Shown: in pieces, positions 23,151 to 34,799 of the stretch
Numbering within the stretch: position 1 is the first letter of the stretch
Layout of the letters: each line of letters opens with the position of its first letter
From: Sphagnum magellanicum
Taxonomy: Eukaryota > Streptophyta > Sphagnopsida > Sphagnales > Sphagnaceae
Assembly (NCBI GenBank): GCA_021904315.1
Contig: CM038915.1
Coordinates: 5,766,001 to 5,830,000, forward strand
Reading direction: 5' to 3'
Length of the DNA stretch: 64,000 bases
Program-made: the position numbers and the translations under genes
Notes under the pieces: generated by a model
Database searches by the model: none
Seen by the model: the letters and a program-made list of their open reading frames with translations, nothing else
What the model was told of the DNA's origin: nothing

Positions 23151-24350
23151 TAATATTGTCTAAAAATTGAACAAGCTGGGAAACAACCAAGCCAACAATG
23201 CCTCATTATCTTGGTCCACTCCTGTTCCGTTGGACGGGGTACATGCCACCCCCACCACTCCACAATTGAAACAGCTGCCTGTCTGTCGGGCACTGGCCAG
23301 AGTGCACCAGCACCCACCATCGCACCATCCACTGGATGCCCCATATATCTCAATGGTGGATAAACCTCTATTGAATTATTATCCGGTTTCACTCGGGTAA
23401 CCCATTCTGTAAGAAGTATAGGTGACTACTAGGTAAGTAATGTTTTATAGTTTAAGGGCATGGTCTTATTATATACCCAGTAAGAGGCAGGTTGTTAATA
23501 GGGAGGTAATTTTTTTTGGAGCAACATGGGGACCTACTCAGCTGTGGATGAACCACAATTGAGTTAATATCTGGTTTGACTAGGGTAACCCTTAATCTAA
23601 GAAGGAAGTCCTATATATATATATATAGGTAGATAGGTAGGAAAATAGGTGAGCACTGAGTAAGTAGATGGTTTATAGTTTATATATAGGTAATTGCCGG
23701 GGTTTATTACCTACCTAGTGGCAAGCCAGTTGTTTAATAGGTAGGTAGTAAGAAATAAATGCAACTGAGCTAACCAACATGGGGGAACTGGAGCCAACAG
23801 AAAACTGTTTCTTGACCACTTACCATCCATCCTTGATGGTGTGCTTGTGGGTGCTGGCTGGTTCACTCTGGCCTGGGGCTCTACCTAGCTATCATCAGCC
23901 CACCAGAAAACGGACCACCGTGTGAAGTCTTCCCTAAACAATGTGCTGTAGATTAGACACGAATGCTGCGGCGACCTCCCCATCGACCAGCACCGTCCTT
24001 TAAAGCACTAAGAGTGTCAAAGTGGTATATCTGCCCTCCCATCCCGCACGATTGACGATCTGATGGCTCCTGGAGAGCCTTGATTTTTGAGAATGTCAAA
24101 GGCTCATAATCAACGCCTTTGTGCATGACATCCCAAAGTCACTCCTGCCATCAGTATTGACTCCGGAGTCACTGATGAATTATCATGCAGATCCTTTTGT
24201 CTGCATCAGGGGGTTTTTTCCCCAACTTTGTCAAGTAGGTGGACTGGAATCGTCGAACCAAATTTGTCTAGAGCTCAGGCAGCAAAGTAGAAATTTTTAG
24301 GATCCCGCTTTGTTCTGGCAACCTTGAGGAGCTCATGTCTAAATCAGTGT
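23151..24350. other. Non-coding tract with TAGG-rich simple sequence
   Basis: About 23590-23760 holds an AT dinucleotide run and TAGGTAGATAGGTAGG-type sequence. Overlapping open frames on both strands at 23150-23400 have no recognisable domain. Confidence 0.4.
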
Positions 24351-24941
24351 TTTTATTTTTATTTTTCAATTTTGTGATGTTAAGCAAATGGCAACCGTGT
24401 ATTAATATATTTAGCCAAATTTGGCGATTTTCAAAAGACGTAAGTAGAAAATCTCAAGCACCTTTTCTCATATTGTAAGAAATTCTTGCAAATTTTGGCA
24501 AAAATTTTGGACTTTTTTCGTTTTTTGGCGATTTTTTTTCAAGAAATAGGAATTTATGATATAATAGTAGTTTTTCGAAAAAAAACATAAATGGCGAAAA
24601 TCGCTGAAAAAAATCACTCGTGTAAGTAGCAATTTCGTGAAAAGAAATCTCTCAAAATATGCTGACTTTAGCACATTTTCACATCACACTATTTTGTCTT
24701 TCCGTGGTATAAAATTCCCCAAATAAAACACGGCATCAGTAGGAAAGATGTGAGCGATGAAGTGAATTCGCTGCACTGTCACTTCCACTGCCAGGGGCCC
24801 CAGTATTGAGTGGTTATTGGGGCCCCACTTTTCCAGGTGGGAGCCAGGGAAAGGTGTTTCAAATTTTGGCCTCTGTTGGATATATTCATATATACCCAGT
24901 CTGACATCTGATGGGCGGTCAGTTCAAAATCAAAGAACTGC

Positions 24942-24967
24942 CCAACACTGGTCTGTAGCAGTGTTGG
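24942..24967. other. Facing hAT-like tips separated by exactly 8 bp
   Basis: CCAACACTG, then GTCTGTAG, then CAGTGTTGG. The arms are the tips of the MITE at 15627-15923, facing outward around a spacer with the length of an hAT target duplication. It could be two abutting elements or a simple 9-bp hairpin; I found no partner ends. Confidence 0.5.
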
Positions 24968-27386
24968 CCAGGTATGACTGAGCAGGAGCACACACCTGGT
25001 TCTTATGGTTGGTAACTCCGGCTCCCCAAAAATCAAAATAACTAGTCTTTCTGTAGTCTCTAACCCTAAACGAAACATAAATTTAGCTACATCCAGATTC
25101 CAAACAGTACCAACCCTGTGTTTTTCACACAAGATGTGCAATACCACCAGAGTTTTTTTCCCAGGAGTTGCAAATAGTATGTTTCCCTTAGTAAATTGTG
25201 TTAACTACATTCATGTAATTGTCACACCAGAGATATTCCACCCTTCACTTCATCTTAAGCTCCTTAGGGTCACATGCTCTTTCAAAATGCGATAACCTAA
25301 TACTTTTGTGACAACATGATATTCATGAAAATATATGTTTGCCCTAGCCATTTTCGAATTGTGTTCAGGACCTAAATATGAGATGTGAGCAGGATCTCCC
25401 TCCAATTGGAAGGTATCACAGCAGCTTGCTTCCAAATTGCACCTCAACTTCCATTGATACAATATAACCAAAAATAATTCAAATTTCTGGGTGCAAATAT
25501 GGTAGATTGTGGCAAAATGTAATCAAAACACTTGCAGAACTTTAAAGCTCAGAGGAGTGTTCTCACTGCAGATTTGGTGTAGAACGGAGTGCTAGGTTTC
25601 TGGGAGACAGCAAAGCACAGCAAGGATTAGACTGTGATTTTCCCTATTTTGTGATTTTTTGGACAAGTTTTTGGGAATTGTTTTTAAAAAAAAATTCACT
25701 ACCATTTTGAACTCAAAAATTTGAAAACTAAAAAAGCACTGGGATAAGGTGGTGCTTCTGCAATAGGTGGAAATAAAAAATATAATCAATGCAAAAGCTA
25801 TGGGAGAATTTCCCATGGTTTGATTTCATGGGGAAATAGTGTAGCTTGTGCCATTGGCCCAAATGTGAACTAGTTACCCAACTAATTTTTCCTTCCAAAA
25901 CAATTTTGTATAGCATAATTGAATTCCCAATGATAAAATTTACTCAAAATTTAATATCTCTTGCACCTTAGGTTTAAAAACTTCCAACTTACTGTCATTA
26001 AATCCTACTCATTGAGGACTTTCCAACAATATCAAGAGTGTGCCCAAATTCCCCTGTAATTTTTATTTTTGATTTAAATAATTTATCAATCAAAATTGAT
26101 CAATATTTGATAACTTCTCCATCATAGGTTGAAACATTATGAAACAAACTGGGTGCACCCCTACTCATCAAAGGATTTCAAAAATACCAAGAGTGGGGCA
26201 AGCATCACCACAATTTGAGATATCTCAACATGAGAAACAAATCAAACAAACTACCTTCCTTCGTAGATGCATTTGAAGGGCATTACCTCATAAGTAAACC
26301 CACGTTCCATATTGCTTTCAATATGATCAAGAGTAGCATGGACCATTTTTTTTTGGGTGGATGTGAATGTTTTTTTAGAAGGTGCATTTCTTTTTCAAAA
26401 TGGTGAAAAATAAGGATGTGTGAATTTTCTTCAATTTTTTTATATAGTCAAGTTTGAGTAAGTCTTCGTATGGATGATTCCAACTTCAGGTACATCACAA
26501 GATTGGGGGAAAAAACACTGGCATAGACTTCTCATTAGTCACTTCATATTGAAACATTGAGAAGGCATAGTACATTGTACATATTGTGTTTTCACTCTTC
26601 TATTTTAATCACATTTTTTTGGCAGACCAAACCAATGTGGGGTGGGTATTTGAAAAAAACCAGATTCAAAGAACTGCCAGGTTTCATGAAAGAACTGACA
26701 AAGCCCTGGCAATTCTCTAGGAGGTTATTTGACTTTTTCAAAAAAATTGAAAACTGTGACTGCATATATTAATCAGGTACTTGATTATTTTTTTGATAAT
26801 CGTAGTCATGTATCAAAACTGGGTATTTGAATTTTTATAACCATGATTATCAGTAGGGGGTCTGGTGCAATTTCTAATACCCACCTACTCTGGACCAAAC
26901 CTGTGATTAAGTGATTACAAAAACCTCTTATAAGAGTGATATTGTACTTCAGCTCATCTCTTGAAAGATGTTCACAGTAAGAAAATACTCATTACTGGTT
27001 ACACTTAGCTGGAAGATCCACTGACTTCCTGTGAACAATATTTACTTATTCATGAACTTTGAAGAAACATTCAAAAGTAAAATAAGAGGGAGAGCTTACA
27101 ACGTAGATCTGATTCTTGCAGAACAATTTCAAACGAATACTTACATGTAATCCTTGTTCACAAGGGGACGGTTATTGGCTAGTTGGGTTGGCTTCAGAGA
27201 GGAAAACCCAGCTTGCAGATGAAACCCATCACTGCTTTACTTACTCGCAGGCTCCTTCTTGTTCATTCCTTTAGCAGGCAGCTTTTGCTCTCTCTTTTTT
27301 CTTTGTTTTTTTTAGGAGAAGCAATCAAGGGACAGAACGCCATTGTCGTCTTGGGTTTGGCTTTTGTCACTTTTAAATTATTGCAG

Positions 27387-27607
27387 GATGCCTTACAATC
27401 ATATGTGGGTTTGAGTTTTTCTTTGCCATTTATGTTGGATCAGCGTGCTTATTATATCCCTACTGGTACAAAACTCTGTCCCCCCTTCCCAAGGTGGCTG
27501 ATGTAGCTAGCCGTTGCAAAAGATTGCAGACAGCAGGAACACAAGCACCAGGATGGGGTGACAACGCAGAACCCACCAGAGCACAATCTATTGGAAACAC
27601 TTTATGA
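27387..27607 (+). CDS. Possible terminal exon of an unidentified membrane protein
   Basis: A good acceptor (TTAAATTATTGCAG, exon starting at 27387) opens a frame in phase 1 that runs to TGA at 27605-27607, about 73 codons. The product begins with a hydrophobic stretch long enough to span a membrane (TIICGFEFFFAIYVGSACLL), then PYWYKTLSPLPKVADVASRC and a polar tail ending RAQSIGNTL. The frame has no ATG of its own, so it would need upstream exons, which I could not find among the surrounding repeats. In a second frame, 27183-27506 is also open (GQNAIVVLGLAFVTFKLLQ), which may be part of the same relic. I do not recognise the family. It may be a real last exon or an isolated pseudogene fragment. 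Confidence 0.35.
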
Positions 27608-29559
27608 ACAATGGTGCATTTTGACGAGTTTCCTTACTTTCTGTTTTCTTAAAACCCTGTCTACTTGTTTTGGTCACAACTTAGTTGTCATTTTGCATTT
27701 CAAAGTCATGGGCAATTTTAACAAACACATTTCCACATGATGATTTGAATTTTTTTTGAACTTTCACACTTAAATGTGAACACAAGACATCAATGGTTTT
27801 CTTTTGGAGAATTTTTACATTTTTCCAACTTGAAAATATGATTTTGACACATGCACAGGATTTTTGTGAAGTTAATTTACCCTATTCCACCAAAATAAGA
27901 ATCAAATCACCAGATTTTGACAATAGGTTCCAGCAGTAGCCAAAATGTATTAAAATTTTAAAATTAAAAATCAGGTCTGAATTATAGCCAAATTTGGTTA
28001 AATCTTCTAGTTGGTGATTGCCAATTTGATTACATTACAAAATTGAAAATAAAATAAAATTGCAAAGCATATGAAATTAACAAGAATGAAAAAAAGTGTG
28101 AACTTACAATTAATCCAAACTTAGAATTTCTCAATTTTTTATGTTGCATCATACTTCAAACACCAGCATTCAATCCATATTCTTTCAACTTTATGCCACA
28201 TAAATGACACTCGCATCAAAACATTTAAAATTTCCAACTTCAATGCTCCAAAGTGGCTTTAGGTAGCATTGTTTTTTCGAAAATCCCCTTTCTTTAGGCT
28301 TAAATAAGTTGAAGAAGAATACATAAACACCTACAATAGTCCCATGATAAAAACTAAAAACCCATACTTCTTAACATTATGAATATTAAACCATTAGGCT
28401 AAATCAGGTGTCTAAGTTCAAATTTAACATTTCAAGTTACCTTGAAGAGTAGTCCTCGCACCTGAAAGGTGAAGGTGCCAACTTATAGTTCTTGCTTCAC
28501 TCTGGCCCCTCATTTAGTGGCATGACTGTTTCCTGTTACATTATTTTAGATGTGATATTTTTTTCTTTGCTTTTCCATGTGATCTTTTTTTCATTGCATT
28601 TCTTTTGATGAGCAAAAATGTTTTTGGCCTTTTTTGCCATTCAAATTGCCAGCAAGAGGTGCAAAGAGAAGCCTTGTGGATGGATTGCAAGTCATCCACA
28701 GCTGAATCGCCACCTTGGTAACCTATCCTATAAGTCCTCCTTTTCCCCCCTCACACTGGTTCAATAACTACCTCTGTAAGTGGGCAAAGAGCAATGTTGA
28801 GTAGTTCTGACCTTTTTCAAAGAATTGTCAGGGCCAACTACTGCAAAGGTTTAGACGAACTGGCTCGATTCTTGTAATAATTTTTGAGATTTTAATACTC
28901 ACCATGATTTCCAAATACCCCCAATAAACCAAGATTTATTTTTTGAAATTTTAATACTTGCCATGATTTTCAAATTACCAATCGAAGCAAGATTGTCGAT
29001 TTTTAGGTAGGTCAGTTTCACTGATTTGTTTTAAGGTAAATACCAGACCAGTTTTCAAGGTTATAGATTTGGAACTATAGGTTGCTTTGTAACTTTTGTG
29101 TTTTTCATGGCAATTTGACATGTTATTATTATAATTGTGACATTGCAATAATTTGCATATTATCAGTATTATAGTGGATTGGTAGTGATGAATGTTTTCA
29201 TTATGGAAACAAATGAAGCTATGGATAAAAAGTGGTTTCATGGAAAGTCAACTTTTGAACACCTAATCAATAAAGATGTTCAACCAATGAACAAGGTTAA
29301 TCCTAGCAACTTTGAAAGGCTGAAATGAATTAGAACTTACATTTGACACACCCTTTTCATGCAACACTCCAACATTTTTCATATCCCAAATTTAAAAATT
29401 TAAAACTCCTTCCATCATTCACAATCAAGCACAAAAGCTAAACAAGGGGGAAAAAAAATGAAGAAAGAGAAAAACTGATGAACAAGGAAAAGAAATAAGG
29501 TTTGTTCAAGGTTTCCTTTATCCTCTGGTGTGAATTTCATGAAAACAACAATATTATAT

Positions 29560-29786
29560 TGCAGCAACATTGGCCTCAAGGGTTGCAAATTGGCCTCCCA
29601 AGTTGATAGGTATCCTTTTTCTGCCTTGGAGCCAAGTCAGGCCCATCAAGTGGTAGATTAAAACTTATTTTCTTTTCCGGCCCTGACTCATAGTGTAAAG
29701 CCCTTGTGGCCGATTTCAGTAATTGCATCAATAGGAATGCTCAATTTGAGTTCAACCTTGGCCTTGACTCCTAGTGTAATGTGTCC
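29560..29786 (-). mobile_element. Second, end-truncated copy of the 56338-56630 MITE
   Basis: Read on the minus strand it begins GGACACATTACACTAGGAGT, preceded by TTA, and follows the order of the 56-kb copy, including the internal GGGCTTTACACT motif and GGGAGGCCAATTTGCAACCC. The other terminal repeat is missing. It carries no coding sequence. Confidence 0.7.
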
Positions 29787-29999
29787 TAAAAACCTCTTGA
29801 ATTTGGAGAAGTGTGTCCCTCCGCACACCGCGGCCCATATGTGAACGAGCACCAGTACCATGGGCAAAACCCTGAATTTAATTCAAGTTGCTTCTAACCA
29901 TTGTAAATATGACGTCCTAATACCAAATCAAGGGCTCTGAATTGAACATTTCGTGGGTCAACTATGCACGCTAAAGGGCCTCACTCAAGAGCGTGAATG

Positions 30000-30560
30000 A
30001 ACCAGGGGGGGAAGGTGTGGTTCACTCTGGCCACGAGTCGGTTGACTCTCGAGATCCGCGTTATCATTCATTGTACTCGACGTAATTAGGCTCTAGCATG
30101 GATAGACTTGTGGTACCTGCAGTGTAGCAACTGTATTAATTGTATGTTTAAGTCAGCTCATCCAGGCTACGGCAACCGCGTTGTATTAATTACTGTGGCC
30201 ACCAGGGAAAACAACGTTTAATGACAAGTGTGTTTTCCGCCTGTTGGGAAACGAGTCAGAGTCCTGAGTGTCAGGTGGCACGTTTACTTGATACAGCTGC
30301 ATCTCAGTGTCAACGCCACTGCTTCCCCTTCAGCTATTTATTGACGATCTTTTCTTTGGCTCGCTCGATTTGAGTGAGGTTCCGCTTGTTTCTTTAGTTT
30401 AGAATCTGTGATCACCGCAACCTAGTGGCAAGATGTCGTCACCACTGTTTCTTCTACTGGAGAATTTCCAGCTGAAAAATAAGATTTCGACCTATACAAA
30501 GGGATTTTTCTTGGGAAAAATGGCCCAAATTCGCCAGATTTCGAATTTTTAACCAGAGTC
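30000..30560. other. GC-richer island, possible promoter and first-exon remnant
   Basis: Composition is clearly richer in G+C than the flanks. A short frame from ATG at 30432 encodes about 40 residues (MSSPLFLLLENFQLKNKIS at its start) and then stops. No family or splice continuation is recognised, so I do not call a gene. Confidence 0.2.
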
Positions 30561-31935
30561 TTATGATGACTTCCAGAAGCTAGCTAAGAATATAGAAGGA
30601 TTCTGTTTTTTTTCGACCTTCATATCTACTATGTAGCCAAATTTGGCTAAATTATTTTCTGGATTATCACCACTTTGGCTACATCACAAAATCCTTAAAG
30701 AAAACCCTGGTCTTCACTTGTTTTATTTTTCCAACTTCCTCAAGTAGGTCCACTGAGGATTCCCAGCATTAATTATCATTAAATGGCAACTATCCTAGGT
30801 GGGCTATATAGCATTTTTTACAAAAACTGTTGCTACAAGTGGCAAGTGACAACTTAGGAGACGACTAGGTCTACATGTGGCTAATTTAATTATTTTTATT
30901 TCAAAAACGACAAAACAATCCCAAAAAAGATTTTTTTTTTCATTTTTTTCATTTTCTGAAAAATGTGCCAAGTTGCTTAATTTCTCCACAAAAATAGTCA
31001 TTGCAAGTTGTGAGTAGTGACTCATGAGTCTCATTATTTCTTTCTTTTCAATTTTTTTATGTTAGTCAAAGTGGGGATCATCTGTAAGACCACTTAGCAC
31101 ATAATACGAAAGTTTAAAAAAATTAGCATCCTTCTATATTTTTTACTACCGGCTGGAACTTAAGATATAATCTGGTGATTTTAATATTTTAAAGATCTTT
31201 TTTCTGAAATTTGGCAACTTTAAGACCACAAAAAACACTAGATTTTCACCATTTTGAAAAACAAATCACCATAAAACTGGCTGGCCCCTTGACTAGTCTT
31301 TATATTTTTTGGGGATTTTTTTTTTTTTAAAAACTGAAAAGTATGATTTTGATACATACATAGGATTTTTGTGAATATTCTTTCTGAACAGTTTTTTTTT
31401 CCTTAATTTCATGAAAGTGCCAATTTTTTGCTGGAAAAACACTTCACACTGCAAAATGTGCCATGACACAATTTTTGTCTCCCAAAATGATTTGTTAAAT
31501 AGCAACAATAGCCACCATAAACAAGTCATTGGAGCTTGTAACATGTAACTTATTATCAATTAGGAGCAGACCTCTGTTTTTTCAATTTTGGGATGTAGCT
31601 GAAGTCCAGTCATAGATAAGTGCTAAGAAGATGTATCTAAATTTGGCTATAAGTCAGATGTAAAAGTTTTGAGAATTTAGGTATCCTTATATTTTTGGAA
31701 CCATATATATGAATATGTGGATTTATTTTTAAAATTTAATTTTTTTATTAAAGACCCAAAAAACACCTTTTCTGTTGTCATATTCTGTTTTTTATTTTAC
31801 CAGGAAAAATACACAGATTGGGAGCGGGAGAATTGTCTAATAAATGTTACTGAGAGTTTTTATTTTTCCCTTAAAGAAGAAATGTAAAAGGGTACAAACA
31901 TGTCCAGCAAGAGGCAATTCCAAATGTGGCATTCA

Positions 31936-32252
31936 GGCCCCCTTTAGACGAGGTTCCAGGGTCCAATTTGGACTGATTTGAAGCAAATTGAATCCTTGAG
32001 TTGGAGGGTACCTTGGTCCCTAGACTGATTCTTGGTTCTTCAAATCAGGAGCTCTCCTTTTAGCACTGTTTTTTCGGCCGAACCAATTGATTTTCCCTCC
32101 AAAACAGGTGCCATGTAGGTTTAGCCTCAATTTGCCACTTTTTGGTCTTGGACCCTCGTCCACAGGCCTTGGGACCAATTTAAAGCTTTTGACCAATAAG
32201 ATTGTTTGAATTCATTGGTCCCTGGACATTGGACCTTTGTCTAAAGTTGCCC
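31936..32252. mobile_element. PIF/Harbinger-like MITE, about 317 bp
   Basis: The left end GGCCCCCTTTAGAC is matched in inverted orientation by the right end (GGGCAACTTTAGAC when read inward), and pairing continues with GAGGTTCCAGGGTCC. Flanking trinucleotides are TCA and TTA, close to the TTA/TAA preference of PIF/Harbinger elements but not identical. A diverged relative lies at 6726-7030. No coding sequence. Confidence 0.6.
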
Positions 32253-32475
32253 TTAAAAGTATATGTCTTCAACGTTGTACAACCCTTAATACAAAAATAG
32301 TATCCAACTCTCTGCAGGATTGTATGTGCAGGTTAAATCCCCAGTGTGGGGCCATTCTCAAAATAAGGGGCCTAGGATGGGGCCATAGATTCATGCTGGC
32401 CCCCAATTTGGGAATGTCCCCTGCCTTTGGGCTTCACCCATCAAAATGCACAATGTGAAAGTTATCATGAACATA

Positions 32476-32628
32476 AAGGTCTGAACCTGCCGATTCAGCA
32501 GGTTTTCAGGCGTTTTTATTTTCCATAAATTGCCACAGTGGCAAATTCGATCGTTTCCTACCTACCTAGACTATTTTAAGACCTACTTAGCTACTTTGAG
32601 ACCTGCCTAAGCAGCAGGTTCAGACCTT
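32476..32628. mobile_element. Mariner/Stowaway-like MITE, 153 bp, TA target duplication
   Basis: Terminal inverted repeats of about 28 bp, 24 of them matching, begin AAGGTCTGAACCTGC at both ends. A TA dinucleotide flanks each end (32474-32475 and 32629-32630), as expected for Tc1/mariner-type insertion. The centre is AT-rich and has CCTACCTACCTAG. No coding sequence. Confidence 0.75.
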
Positions 32629-34558
32629 TACGCCAGGAGCAGGCACTGGGTCGGGATTATGGAAGCCATAACCAACACTTAGTGCTTGTTCTCTAGTACA
32701 TAAACACACCTAGACAAGAGGCGTAGGAAGGGGAACGATCTTTACACCTACTCCTTACCAGTGGGACGTATATTACACTTATAAGTAGGCATAATATTGT
32801 GCCTCCTACTTTTGAGGAGAAGGCATAATTGAGTAATAAGGATACTCATGGACAACAAAAACCTTCCAAATACGGTTAGGAACTTTCTCTGAGAGTTTTA
32901 TGTTTACATTTACACTTAACAATTTGGTAAAACAGAATGAGGATATGTATACCCCACCCTCCTGCCTTAAGCTGCAGCTTGCAAATCAGCTAGTAGATAT
33001 TTAGAGCTATTTCTGTAGAAACTAGCTAAAAATCTGTTAGAAAGTATTTTGAGCCTACCATCTAATGAATTAGATTTCTACCAAACTAACTTTAACCTTT
33101 CCTCATTGTTTTTCTGGAATTATTTTTTATCATTTAGAGCTATTATAATAATTATGAAGTTCACAAGTGATACATTCTTCAACTGTACATTATGTGAGAG
33201 GAAAATCTTCTTCATTCTTTCAGTCTTTTTGCTTAAGGTGTAGATTTCAACAAGTGAATGTTAACTGTGTATGACATAAAGTTCATCCAGCAACTGGCAA
33301 ATGATAATGGCATTTACACATCAGATAATGTCAAATGGGATCCCACAGTTGTCAACTAGCAAAATTTAACAGCATTATACAGTAGGAGGAGATATTCATG
33401 ACGGATGACAGGGCTGGGGAACTAGTATGAGAAATGTCAATGGACGGAAAATAAACAAGAACTGCCCCACCAGGCCTTATATCTGACTCTACCAGGATTG
33501 CCCATCACCAGTCACAGGCTATTGTCAGCCTTATTCTTCATAGTGAAGAATCAGAGTCAAGGTTTCAATTCTGTGATGTAGCCCAAATGGTGATAATCAT
33601 CCACAAGATAATTTAGCCAAATTATGCTATAAACAAAGTATGAAAGTAAGAAGATTGCAAGCATTCTTCTATATTGTTGGCAACCTACTGGAACCCAATG
33701 ATGTAGAATCTGGCAAAAGTTTACAAAATTTTGAAATTTAGTGAAAGCCTCCAAAAAAACTTATTATTGGGTTTATGGAAGAAACTCACCATGAAAAACA
33801 CTGAACTTGGTTAGGACTTGCCCTATTAATGTGATCCCATCTAGAACTGAGCTTATAAAACATACATACATATCCACTTACGTACCTATACATACCAACA
33901 GAACCCTCTATAAACCCAGACTGGTAGAATTATAGAGGTTTACTTCACTGGTTCTTAGAGTTTTTAGAACAAGGGTTATATATCGAAATAAGTTATCAGA
34001 TTTTTGAGAACCACAGTTATATATCAGAATTCTTTAATTGTTTATAGAACATCATTCATACATTTTTAACATCCACCATGAGAACCACCAGTTATAAGGT
34101 GTCACCACCCAACATTGCTTAAAACTCCATTAGGAGTAAAATGAAGCTTCCATTTTAAGCATCTGGCCACACTCCTATATCACAGCTCAGCTGAACAAAA
34201 CTACTGTTAAAGGTTTTCTTTTTTTTACTGGAATTTTTTCATTGAAAAGAAAAAATTAAAATTTTGAAAATGAAGTGATTTTGGGGGTTTAAATTGTCCG
34301 AAAAAAAAAATGAAAACTTCACCAGATTCTAGTATTGGGTTCCTAGTAGCCAAAAATATATAAATAAATTACTAAAATTTGTACTTTCATATCTAGTTTA
34401 TAGCCATTTTTTAATAAATCATCCTATGAATGACCACCACTTTCAGTAAATCTTCGTCCTATGGATCGGCGCTTTGGCTACATCACAAAATTCAAAAGAA
34501 ATATATATTGTAGGGTTCCATGGATGCACGAATTAGCTAACAGCCAAGGAGTAAGTTT

Positions 34559-34594
34559 GAATAACTTCAAAGTTGTAAACTTTTGAAGTTATTC
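34559..34594. other. Hairpin-forming inverted repeat
   Basis: GAATAACTTCAAAGTT and ACTTTTGAAGTTATTC pair almost fully around a short loop. No neighbouring gene is identified. Confidence 0.7.
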
Positions 34595-34799
34595 TAGAGG
34601 TAGAAGGAATAAAGAGCACCTATTTCCTATAGCAATGAGCATGTGACTACATCATTCAAGTTTGAAGACCAAAGAGTAAAGGGAATTTAGACAGCTAAGG
34701 GCACGACCAAGTCAGTTAAAAAAAGTAAACGAAAAGAATGATAAGAATACATTCACTCACTCAGTAGGTGAGGGAGTGAGTAAAACGTAACTATCCATT

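Larger units (their letters stand above)
24359..34495. repeat. Cluster of a dispersed AGCCAAATTTGGCT repeat family (about 150-200 bp per copy)
   Basis: A related ordered block recurs on both strands: AATTTTGTGATGTAGCCAAA, GTGGTGATAATCC, ATTTAGCCAAATTTGGCTAT, TATGAAAGTTT, TTCTATATTTTTGG, GGAACCCA and AATCTGGTGA, each with variants. Copies lie at about 27905-28050, 30536-30705 and 34316-34495 in one orientation and 31045-31200, 31576-31760 and 33561-33745 in the other; a partial copy lies at about 24359-24690. No copy has a coding frame. The class is not established; a short non-autonomous element is likely. Confidence 0.6.

Noticed and set aside
30432-30551. Short frame starting MSSPLFLLLENF as a gene
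   Set aside because: About 40 codons, no family, no visible splice continuation.
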